DNA from: JBGTLA01 sp041744375 | GTDB taxonomy: Bacteria > Actinomycetota > Acidimicrobiia > Spongiisociales > ZC4RG35 | Assembly: GCA_041744375.1 (NCBI GenBank) | Contig: JBGTLA010000160.1 | Span: forward strand, 1-64,000 | Direction of reading: 5' to 3' | Length of the DNA: 64,000 nucleotides | Part shown: positions 49,960 to 58,916 of the stretch, one piece after another | Layout of the letters: every line of letters begins with the position of its first letter | How positions within the stretch are numbered: the stretch's first letter is position 1 | Program-made: the position numbers and the translations under genes | The notes under the pieces: model-generated | Told to the model about the DNA's origin: nothing | Database searches by the model: none | The model's input: only the letters and a program-made list of their open reading frames with translations

Positions 49960-50907
49960 TCAAAACCCGTGCTCGGCGAGCCACTCCGCATTGAAGACCT
50001 TGGATAGGTATCCGCGACCGGAGTCGGGGAGGATCACGACCACGAGCCTCTCGTGGTCTTCGTTCGCCACCCTGATCGCTCCTTCGGTCGCCATCCCGCA
50101 CGACGGACCAACGAGCAGGCCCTCCTCACGCGCCAAGCGATGGGTCATGGCAAAGGCCTGGGGATCATCGACCATTTCCCATCTGTCGATGAGCTCGAGG
50201 TCGACGGTCTCCGGGTAGAAGTCTTCGCCTACCCCCTCGGTGTGATATTGATGAATGTCGCCGTCGGGCCCGGCGGTGTAGATGGAGCCTTTGGGGTCGA
50301 CGCCGACCACGGTCACGGCCGGGTCTTGTTCTTTGAGAAAGCGACCGGCCCCGGTGATGGTGCCCCCGGTTCCCACACCTGCGACGAAGGCGTCGAGGCG
50401 GCCTTCGGTTTGGCTCCATATCTCGGGGCCGGTCGTGCGGTAGTGCGCCGCCGGGTTGTGGACGTTGGCGTACTGATCCGGGTTGAAGGCGCCCTCGATC
50501 TCCGCCGTCAAGCGTCGGGCCACGCCGTAATACGAGTCGGCGTCCTCGGGGAGCAATTCGGTGGGGGTGACGATCACCTCCACTCCGTAGGCGGCGAGTT
50601 GATCCCGCTTTTCTTGGGCCACCTTGTCCGGAACCGTGCAGATGACCCGATAGCCGCGCACGGCTCCCACCATTGCCAGGCCGACCCCGGTATTGCCCGA
50701 GGTCGGTTCGACGATGGTCCCTCCCGGGCGCAACAACCCCTCGGCTTCGGCGGCGTCGATCATCGCGACGGCGATTCGCTCTTTGACCGACCCACCCGGG
50801 TTCATCGACTCCACCTTCGCCACCAAATTTCCCGGGGGGTGTATCCGTCCTAGCCGAACCAGGGGTGTGTTGCCGATGGCGTCGACGACCGACTCGAATA
50901 TCTGCAT
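49960..50907 (-). CDS. Cystathionine beta-synthase-like PLP enzyme lacking the regulatory domain
   Basis: 315 residues. VVDAIGNTPLVRLGR, the PLP Lys in NPGGSVKERIAVAMI, TSGNTGVGLAMVG, and GVGTGGTITGAGRFL are the beta-family (OAS sulfhydrylase/CBS) motifs. NPDQYANVHNPAAHYRTTGP is closer to cystathionine beta-synthase than to CysK. Actinobacterial CBS proteins usually carry a C-terminal pair of CBS (Bateman) modules; here the protein ends after the catalytic domain (AEWLAEHGF). It condenses serine or O-acetylserine with a thiol. Confidence 0.85.
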   Translation of the reverse strand: MQIFESVVDAIGNTPLVRLGRIHPPGNLVAKVESMNPGGSVKERIAVAMIDAAEAEGLLRPGGTIVEPTSGNTGVGLAMVGAVRGYRVICTVPDKVAQEKRDQLAAYGVEVIVTPTELLPEDADSYYGVARRLTAEIEGAFNPDQYANVHNPAAHYRTTGPEIWSQTEGRLDAFVAGVGTGGTITGAGRFLKEQDPAVTVVGVDPKGSIYTAGPDGDIHQYHTEGVGEDFYPETVDLELIDRWEMVDDPQAFAMTHRLAREEGLLVGPSCGMATEGAIRVANEDHERLVVVILPDSGRGYLSKVFNAEWLAEHGF

Positions 50908-50993
50908 ATGGTCAGCCTATATCCGACCAATGGACTGACCTCCACCTTCTGGCTCGCAACTTCGCCTTGTCCCGATACCCCTACCATCGAGGT

Positions 50994-51890
50994 ATGCGCA
51001 CCGGCGTCACCCGTTTTGCCTGGGCCACGCTTGCCTTCAACGTCGTGGTGATCCTGATGGGGGCGGCCGTTCGCGCCACCGGTTCGGGTGCGGGATGCGG
51101 GCGCTCCTGGCCGACCTGTCAGGGAGAGGTGATTCCGGCCCTCGAGGGGGCCACCGCCATCGAGTTCGCCCACCGGGCTACATCCGGTGTAGCTCTGGTG
51201 CTGGTGGGAATTCTGGTGTGGTGGGTGTTCCGAGCCGTGCCCACCGGCCATCCGGCCAGGTTCGGGGCAGTGGCGTCTGCCGTTGCCATCATCGGTGAGG
51301 CACTGATCGGCGCCGCCATCGTCCTTTTCGAGTGGGTGGCCGATGACGCCTCCGTGGCTCGGGCAGTGGCGGTCCCCCTCCACCTGGTCAACACCTTCTT
51401 CCTCCTGGCCGCTCTGGCGCTCACAGCCCACTGGCTCGGTGGGGGGGCGCCGGTGCGGCGGGCAGATCACCCCCGCACCTGGCGTTGGGTCGTAGTCGGC
51501 GCCGTTGCCCTCCTGGTGATAGCCGGTACGGGAGCCATCACCGCCCTGGCCGACACTCTGTTCCCACGGGACGGCTCTTTGGCAACCGATGTCGAGCACT
51601 TCTTGACCGACCTGCGGGTCGTCCACCCGATCGTGGCGGTGACCGTGGTGGTGGCGGCGTGGATCGCGGTGGCGCGGAAGGGGCTCGATCGGGGAGAGGT
51701 GAAGCTGATGGCTGTCCTGGTTGGGCTTCAGTTCGCGTCGGGTGTTTTGGTGATAACCCTCGGCCTACCGCTGTGGATGCGACTGCTCCACCTGGCGCTT
51801 GCCGACGTGTTGTGGATCGCCTACGTGATCACTTCGGCGCGATTGCTGGCGGTCGAGCCTGTCGCCGGTCGCGCTCAATCGAGTGCTTGA
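50994..51890 (+). CDS. Heme A synthase-like (CtaA/COX15 family) membrane protein
   Basis: 298 residues from the ATG at 50994. About eight membrane helices in two similar halves. Conserved features are GAAVRATGSGAGCGRSWPTC (first extracellular loop with a Cys pair), IEFAHRATSGVALVLVG with a heme-ligand His, VPLHLVNTFFLLAALALTAH, RVVHPIVAVTVVVAAWIAV and RLLHLALADVLWIAYV. These match CtaA, which converts heme O to heme A for cytochrome oxidase. It is convergent with and overlaps the yyaL-like gene by 16 bases. Confidence 0.85.
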   Translation: MRTGVTRFAWATLAFNVVVILMGAAVRATGSGAGCGRSWPTCQGEVIPALEGATAIEFAHRATSGVALVLVGILVWWVFRAVPTGHPARFGAVASAVAIIGEALIGAAIVLFEWVADDASVARAVAVPLHLVNTFFLLAALALTAHWLGGGAPVRRADHPRTWRWVVVGAVALLVIAGTGAITALADTLFPRDGSLATDVEHFLTDLRVVHPIVAVTVVVAAWIAVARKGLDRGEVKLMAVLVGLQFASGVLVITLGLPLWMRLLHLALADVLWIAYVITSARLLAVEPVAGRAQSSA

Positions 51891-53884
51891 CGGAGTGTGT
51901 CGGCATCGGATACGGGAGCGTCACACACGAAGCGCCGGCACACGTAGGCCAAGGTCTCGTCCAGCCGGTGGCGACCCGCCAGTAGTGGCACCCCGTCTGT
52001 CTCGCTGGCGGCGTGGGCGACTGCGAGCCCGGGTCGGAATCGTTCCCATGCCACTGCGGCCAGTTCCTGAGCCCGGGTTCCGGAAACGGCGAGTTCGTGA
52101 GGGCCGGCGAGCAATGTCGTGAGAACCCCCAGCATGTGCCCAACCGCCGACGGGGCCTTCTCGATGACGGCGCCGGCTGCCTTCACCGTAGCCTCCGCCA
52201 GCTCCCACATCCCGGTGTCGCCGGTATAGGCCGACGCCAATGCCAGCGCTTCGGCGGCGAGCGAGTTTCCCGAGGGACTGGGATTGTCGAAGATGTCTTT
52301 GGGCCTCACGATCAGGGATTCGGCGTCGGCCCCGGTCGTGAAGAAGCCGCCTTCGGGATCTGTGAAGAGTTCCGGGAGGGCCCCAATGAGTCCCATCGCC
52401 TCTCCGAACCAGACCTCCTCGCCGCTGACGGCATACAGCGACAACAAACCGACACCCATCGCCGCGTAGTCCTCGAGCACGGCCGGCGGACCGAGCTTGT
52501 CCTTGGCCCACGAACGCCGCAGGCGGCCGCCTTCGTCCCGGAGGCGATCGAGCACGAATCTGGCGGCTCTTCGAGCCGCCTCCAGGTAGTGCGGTTCGGC
52601 GAGGACGGCAGACGCCTCCGCCAGGGCCCGGATGGCCAGCCCGTTCCATGCCGCCACCACCTTGTCGTCGAGGCCGGGTCTGACCCGGTGGGACCGGCGC
52701 TCGAGGAGGGTCATTCCCGCCCGCCTGATGGCCGTGGCGGCCTCTTCGGCCTTGAGCCCATGTTGGTCGGCGACCTCGGTGATGGGACTGGCCACGTGCA
52801 GGATGTTCGACCCTTCGAAGTTGCCGGCAGGCGTGACTCCGAAGTAGGCCGAGGCGATGGGGGCGTCGGCGCCGGCGGTCTCCATGAACTCGGCGTACTC
52901 CCACACGTAGAAGCGCCCTTCGACCCCCTCGGAGTCGGCGTCCTCGGCGGAGTAGAAACCTCCGTCGGCGTGGCGGAGATCGCCAAGGAGGTATTCCAGT
53001 GTCTCGGCGGCCACCTCGAGAAATGGATCCGACTCGAACTCCACCCCGGCCCACAAGTAGAGGCGAGCGAGCTGGGCGTTGTCGTAGAGCATCTTCTCGA
53101 AGTGGGGGACCAGCCACCCGCTGTCAACCGAGTAGCGGGCGAAGCCGCCCCCGAGATGATCACGGATGCCGCCGGCCGCCATGGCGGCCATAGTGGTGTG
53201 GAGCATGTGGGCGGCGGAACCGCCGTATGGGGTTCGGTGCACGCGCAGCAGGAACTCCAGGACCGGCTGCTGTGGGAACTTGGGGGCCCCACCGAACCCG
53301 CCGTGCTCGGGGTCGAACTGGCTCGCCAGGGTCGAGACCGCGTCGGCCAAGGCGGTCTCACCCGGCAGCGACTCGACGGACGCCAGACGGCGGCCGATGG
53401 CACCACGGAGGCGATTCGCCTGCTCGTCCACCTCGTGGCGACGCGACTGCCATGCCTCGCTGACCGCGGCCAGCACCGATCGGAAGCTGGGCATCCCGTG
53501 GCGGTCCTGGGGAGGAAAGTAGGTGCCGGCGAAGAAGGGAGCTCCCGAATGATCGACGAACACGGTCATCGGCCATCCTCCGTGGCCGGTCATGGCCTGG
53601 GTGGCCTCCATGTAGACGGAGTCGACATCGGGACGCTCCTCACGATCGACCTTGACATTGACATACGACTCGTTCATCGCCTGTGCCGTCTCGGGATTCT
53701 CGAACGACTCGTGCGCCATGACATGGCACCAATGGCAAGCCGAATAACCGATCGAGACCAGCACGGGTACGTTTCGTCGGCGCGCCTCCGCGAACGCCTC
53801 GGGGCCCCACTCCCACCAGTCGACGGGATTGTCGGCGTGTTGGAGGAGGTATGGGGAGGCAGACTCTGACAGTCGGTTCGCCAT
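51875..53884 (-). CDS. YyaL/DUF255 thioredoxin-domain protein
   Basis: 669 residues from the ATG at 53884 (MANRLSESASPYLLQHADNP). The N-terminal thioredoxin-like domain (about 1-160) has VSIGYSACHWCHVMAHESFE (C-x-x-C), VDREERPDVDSVYME and GGWPMTVFVDHSGAPFFAGT. The rest forms an alpha/alpha-barrel like N-acylglucosamine 2-epimerases (LYDNAQLARLYLWAG, EDADSEGVEGRFYVWEYAEF, VVAAWNGLAIRALAEASAVL). The family is widely conserved, with no firmly established reaction. Monocistronic. Confidence 0.92.
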   Translation of the reverse strand: MANRLSESASPYLLQHADNPVDWWEWGPEAFAEARRRNVPVLVSIGYSACHWCHVMAHESFENPETAQAMNESYVNVKVDREERPDVDSVYMEATQAMTGHGGWPMTVFVDHSGAPFFAGTYFPPQDRHGMPSFRSVLAAVSEAWQSRRHEVDEQANRLRGAIGRRLASVESLPGETALADAVSTLASQFDPEHGGFGGAPKFPQQPVLEFLLRVHRTPYGGSAAHMLHTTMAAMAAGGIRDHLGGGFARYSVDSGWLVPHFEKMLYDNAQLARLYLWAGVEFESDPFLEVAAETLEYLLGDLRHADGGFYSAEDADSEGVEGRFYVWEYAEFMETAGADAPIASAYFGVTPAGNFEGSNILHVASPITEVADQHGLKAEEAATAIRRAGMTLLERRSHRVRPGLDDKVVAAWNGLAIRALAEASAVLAEPHYLEAARRAARFVLDRLRDEGGRLRRSWAKDKLGPPAVLEDYAAMGVGLLSLYAVSGEEVWFGEAMGLIGALPELFTDPEGGFFTTGADAESLIVRPKDIFDNPSPSGNSLAAEALALASAYTGDTGMWELAEATVKAAGAVIEKAPSAVGHMLGVLTTLLAGPHELAVSGTRAQELAAVAWERFRPGLAVAHAASETDGVPLLAGRHRLDETLAYVCRRFVCDAPVSDADTLRQALD

Positions 53885-54100
53885 CACCTCACCGTAGTCC
53901 ACCACCGACGGTGTGGATTCGGCGGGAGAGGCGTGAGGCAGGGAATATCGGGCGCCGTGCGGGCGTTTTCCCGGGTGACCGGTCGATGTCCGATTGTTGT
54001 CCCCGATGTTGCCCCGTTGTCATGAGGGGGTTCACAACGGTCCTCATTTCTGGCATAGTGAGACCTGGCCCCACCAAACTCCACGGGAGGATTTTTCTCC

Positions 54101-55093
54101 ATGCCTGCTGTCGAAACGAAGACCGAGCGCGCCAAAGCCAAGCCCAAGAAGTCGCGTCTGCAGAGCAAGCTGACCGACGAGCGCGGCCGGCTGACGACCG
54201 ATCTCGTCTCGCAGTACCTGACGGCGATCGGTGAGTACGACTTGCTCACCGCCGAGCAAGAGGTGGAGCTCGCCCAGTTGATCGAGTCAGGTGAAGACGC
54301 GGCCGAGCGTCTCGAGGAGCGCGACTACAAAGGAAAGAAGCAGGAGATCGAGCTTCGTCGAATGGAGCGCAAGGGACGGGAGGCCAAGGATGCCTTCCTC
54401 ACCGCCAACCTTCGCCTCGTGGTCGCCAACGCCCGCCGATATGCCAACACGTCGGGTATCGACTTCTTGGACCTCATCCAGGAGGGCAACCTGGGCCTCA
54501 TCCGCGCAGTCGAGAAGTTCGACTGGAGGAAGGGCTTCAAGTTCTCCACCTACGCCACCTGGTGGATCCGCCAGGCCATCACCCGGGCCATCGCCGACAA
54601 GTCCCGCACGGTTCGCATTCCCGTCCACCTGCACGACACACTGGCGGCGGTGCGCGCCGCCCAAGCCAGCCTCAAGGCCGAGTTGGGGCGCGAGCCGCGT
54701 CCCGAGGAGATCGCCGAAGAGGCCGGGGTCACGGTCGACAAGGTCGAGCTGGCGCTGGGAGTGGCGGATACGGTTTCGCTGGAACAGCCCATCGGTGAAG
54801 ACGGCGCCCAACTCGGTGACTTCATCGAGGACGAGGACGCCGCCGACCCGGTGATCCTCACCGAAGAAATGGATGTGGCCAACTCGCTACGCAAGTCCAT
54901 CGAACGTCTTCCCGACCGGGAAGGGCGCATCCTCGCCCTGCGATACGGTTTTTATGATGGGGTGCCGCGCACCCTCGAAGAGATCGGTGACGAGTTCAAC
55001 CTCACTCGCGAACGGATCCGCCAACTGGAGAAACTGGCTCTCTGCCGTTTGCGTCACCCCTCCTTCGGCATCCGCGAGCAAGACCTCATCTGA
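54101..55093 (+). CDS. Sigma-70 family RNA polymerase sigma factor (RpoD/SigB group)
   Basis: 330 residues, RBS GGGAGGA. A Lys-rich N-terminus precedes region 1.2 (DLVSQYLTAIGEYDLLTAEQ). Region 2 is FLDLIQEGNLGLIRAVEKFD with FKFSTYATWWIRQAITRAIA. Region 3 is RIPVHLHDTLAAVRAAQASL, and region 4 is LPDREGRILALRYGFYDGVP with TLEEIGDEFNLTRERIRQLE. The lack of a long region 1.1 suggests a SigB-like group 2 factor or a short primary sigma factor. It recognises TTGACA/TATAAT-type promoters. Confidence 0.93.
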   Translation: MPAVETKTERAKAKPKKSRLQSKLTDERGRLTTDLVSQYLTAIGEYDLLTAEQEVELAQLIESGEDAAERLEERDYKGKKQEIELRRMERKGREAKDAFLTANLRLVVANARRYANTSGIDFLDLIQEGNLGLIRAVEKFDWRKGFKFSTYATWWIRQAITRAIADKSRTVRIPVHLHDTLAAVRAAQASLKAELGREPRPEEIAEEAGVTVDKVELALGVADTVSLEQPIGEDGAQLGDFIEDEDAADPVILTEEMDVANSLRKSIERLPDREGRILALRYGFYDGVPRTLEEIGDEFNLTRERIRQLEKLALCRLRHPSFGIREQDLI

Positions 55094-55141
55094 GCCACGC
55101 CGGCAACCCCAATGGGGGTTCGGTCGGAGTCCCTTGCGAGG

Positions 55142-57517
55142 TCAGGTCGGCACCCACACCAGCTTGAGCTCGCTGACCTGTACGTCGGTTTTCTTGAGAA
55201 AAATGTCGAGTGGCTCGATGGCGGTGGCCTTGTCGTTCCAGGAGTCGACGATGGCCTCGACCTCGTCGCTCAGCTCGTCTTCGAGGTGCGCCAGTTCCTG
55301 CTCCTCCTCGGACAGCTTGCTCCTGGCGGCTTCCAGGTTGGCGGCGGCCCGCTGAGTCATAGAACGTCGGGTAGAGGCGCTCTTGAGCGCCGCCGACTTG
55401 GAACGCCCCCCGAGCAACGATCCCAACAAGTCGCCCACGCCAGAGATCGCCTCCTGTTGTTGGCGGGCCGACAGGTCGGATGCGAGCGTCGCCACCCGCC
55501 GGTCCGAAGCCGAAATCCGGGTACGGACCCGATCGATGCGGGTCTTGTATCGATCCTGCAGTTTGGCGAGGTCCGAGTCGGCGGCTTCCTCGGCAGCCGT
55601 GCGGCATCGGTTTCGAAACTCGCCTTCGTCCTCTCCGACGCGGGAGAACAGCTTGAGCTCGGGGTTCTTCCACACAGTCACGGCACTCGTCGCCACGAGG
55701 TGGTCACGCAGCTGGCTCTCCAGGCTGCGCCAGTTGGAGGACCCATCGAGTTTCATGTCCGCTAGGCGGAAGTCTCCTTCGGGGGGCGGCCCGGGCCGGA
55801 AGTCGCGATCGTCGTGGTCGACGGGAAGGATGGCCCCGCCCGTCAGCGGCACCTCGAGGGGATCGATCACCGCCTCGTACACCTCGTGGTGGTCGACACC
55901 AGCCCTACTGTTGGCGTACCTGAGATCGACTGTTGCCGCTGCTACCGCTTTCCAAACCGTACCGGAGGGGTCGGCCCCCACCTCGGAGGCCCACGGGGCG
56001 GCGGGATCGAGGTGGGTGACCACGACACCGTCGGTGACGAGCGGCGCCACGGGAACGGTATCGGTCGGCGGAGCGGTGGTCTCTTGCGGCGGTACCGCCG
56101 GGGGAGCATCGGGCCCCGGTGCCTTGGTCCCGGTGTCCGATTTCGTCAGCTCCGACACTTTGGAGCGGTCGAGGGGACCGGCGAGGTAGGACATGACCCA
56201 CCTGGTGGTGAAGGTGGTTGCGTCGGACCGGCCCGCCTGGCGAAGCACGAACTGACGATTGGCCAGGTTGGAGATCAACGTGTCGATCGTGGAGACGTCG
56301 GTCGTTCCGGCTGCGTCGCTCAAGCCTTCGAGAATGCGCCGCTTGTCGTTCTCGGTCTGAAGTCTTCCCACCATCCACGTCCCGGCATTCGACATAGCCA
56401 TGTAGTCGAGGTCCATCGGGTTCTGCGTGGCGAGCACCATCCCCAGGCCAAACGCGCGTGCCTGTTTCAGGATGGTGAGGATCTGCTTTTTCGACGGCGG
56501 TTCCGCCACCGGTGGGGCGAACCCGAACACCTCATCCATGTAGACGAGGGTGCGGAGCTTGTGGGCGCCGGGCCGGCTCCGCATCCAGGTCACCAGCTTG
56601 GCCAGGAGCAGTGTCACCACGAACTGACGCTCGGTCTCGCCCAGGTGGGCGAGGTAGATGACAGCCGCTGGTGTTCTCTCGCCGCTGAGGAGGTGGTCGA
56701 TCGACAGCGGCAACCCTTCCAGCCAGGCGGCGAAAGAGGGCGAGGCCAGCAAGCCGTTGAGCTTCATCGCCAGCGCGGTGCGGTCCTTTTTGGGGTAGAA
56801 GGTGTCGAGTTCGAACACGCCCATCTTGCGCAGAGGAGGATCCGGGACCATTCCCACCAATCGGGCCAGATCGAGATCGCGTCCTTCTCGCCATTCGGAT
56901 TCGATGAGAGTGGACAGGAGGATGTGCGAAGGGCTCGACACGGGGTCGGCGCTCACTCCCGCCAGGACCAGCAGTGACGACACGAACCCTTCGATCTCGT
57001 CGCGCAGGGTCTCTTCATTCTCATCCCAGCTCAGACCGGGAGCCTCGAGCGATCCGAGAACGTTGATCGGGACGCCGGCGGTCGAGCCCGGCGTGTAGAT
57101 CGTGACCTGCGTGGACTCGGAGAGCTCACGCATCGCTTCGCTGCCGAGGCCCCAGGACTCCAGCCCGTTCTGCCACGATGAGGCGGTGTCCGCTGCCGCC
57201 TCATCAAGTGACTTGCCGGCCTTGTCCGCCGCGGCGGCGTCGATCCAGGGCGCAAAATCGGAGGGCTCGAAGTCGGGAAAGACGAGACGGAGGTTGCCCA
57301 TGTCGCCTTTGGGGTCGATGATCAGGCAGGGAACGCCCGAGCGCAACGCTTCTTCCAGGAGACCGACACCCAGTCCGGTCTTTCCCGAACCCGTCATCCC
57401 CACGATGATCCCGTGGGTGACGAGGTCGTCGCCTGGGAGAAGCAGGGGCTCGCCTCGTTCGCCGGAGGTTGGATCGATCAGTCCTCCGAGATAGAACGCG
57501 CCTTCTTTTTTCTCCAC
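55142..57517 (-). CDS. HerA-like/DUF853 ATPase (putative bipolar DNA helicase)
   Basis: 791 residues from the GTG at 57517. Walker A is IIVGMTGSGKTGLGVGLLEE; Walker B is RTLVYMDEVFGFAPPVAEPP, followed by KQILTILKQARAFGLGMVLA and TQNPMDLDYMAMSNAGTWMV, where the sensor and Arg-finger region lie. A Pro/Thr linker (about 490-545) connects to a C-terminal region with a predicted coiled coil (ARSKLSEEEQELAHLEDELS). HerA ATPases are hexameric DNA translocases; this DUF853 branch lacks a firm function. A family 1 repeat lies just upstream. Confidence 0.85.
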   Translation of the reverse strand: MEKKEGAFYLGGLIDPTSGERGEPLLLPGDDLVTHGIIVGMTGSGKTGLGVGLLEEALRSGVPCLIIDPKGDMGNLRLVFPDFEPSDFAPWIDAAAADKAGKSLDEAAADTASSWQNGLESWGLGSEAMRELSESTQVTIYTPGSTAGVPINVLGSLEAPGLSWDENEETLRDEIEGFVSSLLVLAGVSADPVSSPSHILLSTLIESEWREGRDLDLARLVGMVPDPPLRKMGVFELDTFYPKKDRTALAMKLNGLLASPSFAAWLEGLPLSIDHLLSGERTPAAVIYLAHLGETERQFVVTLLLAKLVTWMRSRPGAHKLRTLVYMDEVFGFAPPVAEPPSKKQILTILKQARAFGLGMVLATQNPMDLDYMAMSNAGTWMVGRLQTENDKRRILEGLSDAAGTTDVSTIDTLISNLANRQFVLRQAGRSDATTFTTRWVMSYLAGPLDRSKVSELTKSDTGTKAPGPDAPPAVPPQETTAPPTDTVPVAPLVTDGVVVTHLDPAAPWASEVGADPSGTVWKAVAAATVDLRYANSRAGVDHHEVYEAVIDPLEVPLTGGAILPVDHDDRDFRPGPPPEGDFRLADMKLDGSSNWRSLESQLRDHLVATSAVTVWKNPELKLFSRVGEDEGEFRNRCRTAAEEAADSDLAKLQDRYKTRIDRVRTRISASDRRVATLASDLSARQQQEAISGVGDLLGSLLGGRSKSAALKSASTRRSMTQRAAANLEAARSKLSEEEQELAHLEDELSDEVEAIVDSWNDKATAIEPLDIFLKKTDVQVSELKLVWVPT

Positions 57518-57581
57518 GCCGCCTCTCTTGCTCAGTTTCCTGCATCGCCACCCTATCGACCTGCACTGTCGCCCAACGGCG

Positions 57582-57630
57582 CAACCCCGGGTTGCAGCCA
57601 CCGCTCAGCGACGTCTTCAACCCTGGGTAG
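57582..57630 (-). repeat. 49-bp dispersed palindromic repeat, family 1, copy B
   Basis: Same length as copy A (1625-1673), with few differences. It lies between the cell-wall amidase stop and the HerA-like gene start, both on the minus strand. Compensating changes in the GGGTT arms preserve pairing potential, as expected for an element acting as RNA or DNA hairpin. Confidence 0.7.
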
Positions 57631-57643
57631 CGCGTGGGGGGCG

Positions 57644-58792
57644 TCAGGGAGGTGGGATCACGCAGTTGGACATCGAGGGGCTGCCCGTGTCGACGCTCCA
57701 CACCACCGGCTCCGGGGCCCCGATGGGGTCGTGGTCGGTGGTGATGAATCGTATCAAGGCCCTGTACACGCCCTCGGCGTAGGCATGGCGGAACTCCTCG
57801 GTACGGGCGAGTGCCTCTTCGGTTGGGTTGGAGATGTAGGCTCCTTCGACGATCACCGCCGGGCCATCAGAATGCGCCAACAGCGAGTAGAAGTCGTCGC
57901 CGTCGGCGCCGCGACGGATGATGATTCCCGGCCCGGTCGAGCCGCTCCAATCGGCCTCGAAGTGAGCGAACCCCCGGCGCAACTCGTCCACGATCAAGCC
58001 GCCCAACCGCTGGGATTCGGGATCGGTGACGGACACGAAAGCCTCTGCACCGGGATGGTCGAGCATGGTTTCGGGGACGGAGTTGTGGTGGATGGAGACG
58101 AGGGCGTCCGCCTCAACGGCGTTGGCCACCTCGGCTCGGAAGGAGAGACCCAGCTGGTAGTCCCCCCCGTTGGGCCCCGACGGGAATCGGGTCATGATCG
58201 CCGCGCCGACCGGGGGGAACTCTGATCCGGGGGTCACCATGCCGGTGGTCCAGTCGATGTCGTTGGACCGCCGGAGAAGGTCGATCGTCTTTTGGGCCAC
58301 CGCCATGTTCGCCTCCGTTTCGGTGAGGCCGGTTGGACCTACCGCCCCGAGGTCGGGAAGCCCGTGGCCGGGGTCGATCACGATCACCGCATGCTCGACC
58401 TGCCTTTCGTCGGCGACCGGCACCAGACCGACCTCGACGTGGTCGGACGAGACCCACGCCTCTTCGTTGCAGGTGGTGTACACCCTGTAGCCACCGGCGG
58501 CTTCTGCGAGGATCGGGAAGAGGACGCCTCCGGCGGCGGCCACATCGGATGGCTCTCCCGGCCCGGTCGTGATCACCGCGCCCGGTTTGGTCAACACGTA
58601 TCCGGGTCGCTGCGGAACGGACGTCGTGGTGGTTTCGGGCGGGCGTTCGTTCGTGGGGTCGGCGGTGATGGAGGTCGGGACCGGCGCGGGTGGAGGCTCG
58701 TCCGGGAGGGGCTCTTGCGCCCGGAGCGCCATCACGGTGATGAACACGACTGCGAGGGCGGTCACGAGGAGGAGGGGGCGCGTGGACTTCAT
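57644..58792 (-). CDS. N-acetylmuramoyl-L-alanine amidase (amidase_3), secreted
   Basis: 382 residues from the ATG at 58792 (MKSTRPLLLVTALAVVFITV, signal peptide or anchor). A Pro/Thr linker and an SH3-like region (about 70-130, GYVLTKPGAVITTGPGEPSD ... AWVSSDHVEVGLVPV) precede the catalytic domain. Zinc ligands are visible in VIDPGHGLPD (His), TGLTETEANM (Glu) and VSIHHNSVPE (His), and the catalytic Glu in AVIVEGAYISNPTEE. It cleaves the amide between MurNAc and L-Ala in peptidoglycan outside the membrane. It is divergent from the ABC exporter pair, with starts 124 bases apart. Confidence 0.9.
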   Translation of the reverse strand: MKSTRPLLLVTALAVVFITVMALRAQEPLPDEPPPAPVPTSITADPTNERPPETTTTSVPQRPGYVLTKPGAVITTGPGEPSDVAAAGGVLFPILAEAAGGYRVYTTCNEEAWVSSDHVEVGLVPVADERQVEHAVIVIDPGHGLPDLGAVGPTGLTETEANMAVAQKTIDLLRRSNDIDWTTGMVTPGSEFPPVGAAIMTRFPSGPNGGDYQLGLSFRAEVANAVEADALVSIHHNSVPETMLDHPGAEAFVSVTDPESQRLGGLIVDELRRGFAHFEADWSGSTGPGIIIRRGADGDDFYSLLAHSDGPAVIVEGAYISNPTEEALARTEEFRHAYAEGVYRALIRFITTDHDPIGAPEPVVWSVDTGSPSMSNCVIPPP

Positions 58793-58916
58793 CTGGGTGG
58801 TGGCCCAGGACACCACATGGACGGGCGAAGGCAAAGTCGTAGACGAAGTGGCCCACGGTGCCCCTCCGAAATTCGTTCGCGTGGACTGGGTGTCACGAAT
58901 ATCCTTCGGGATCTCC

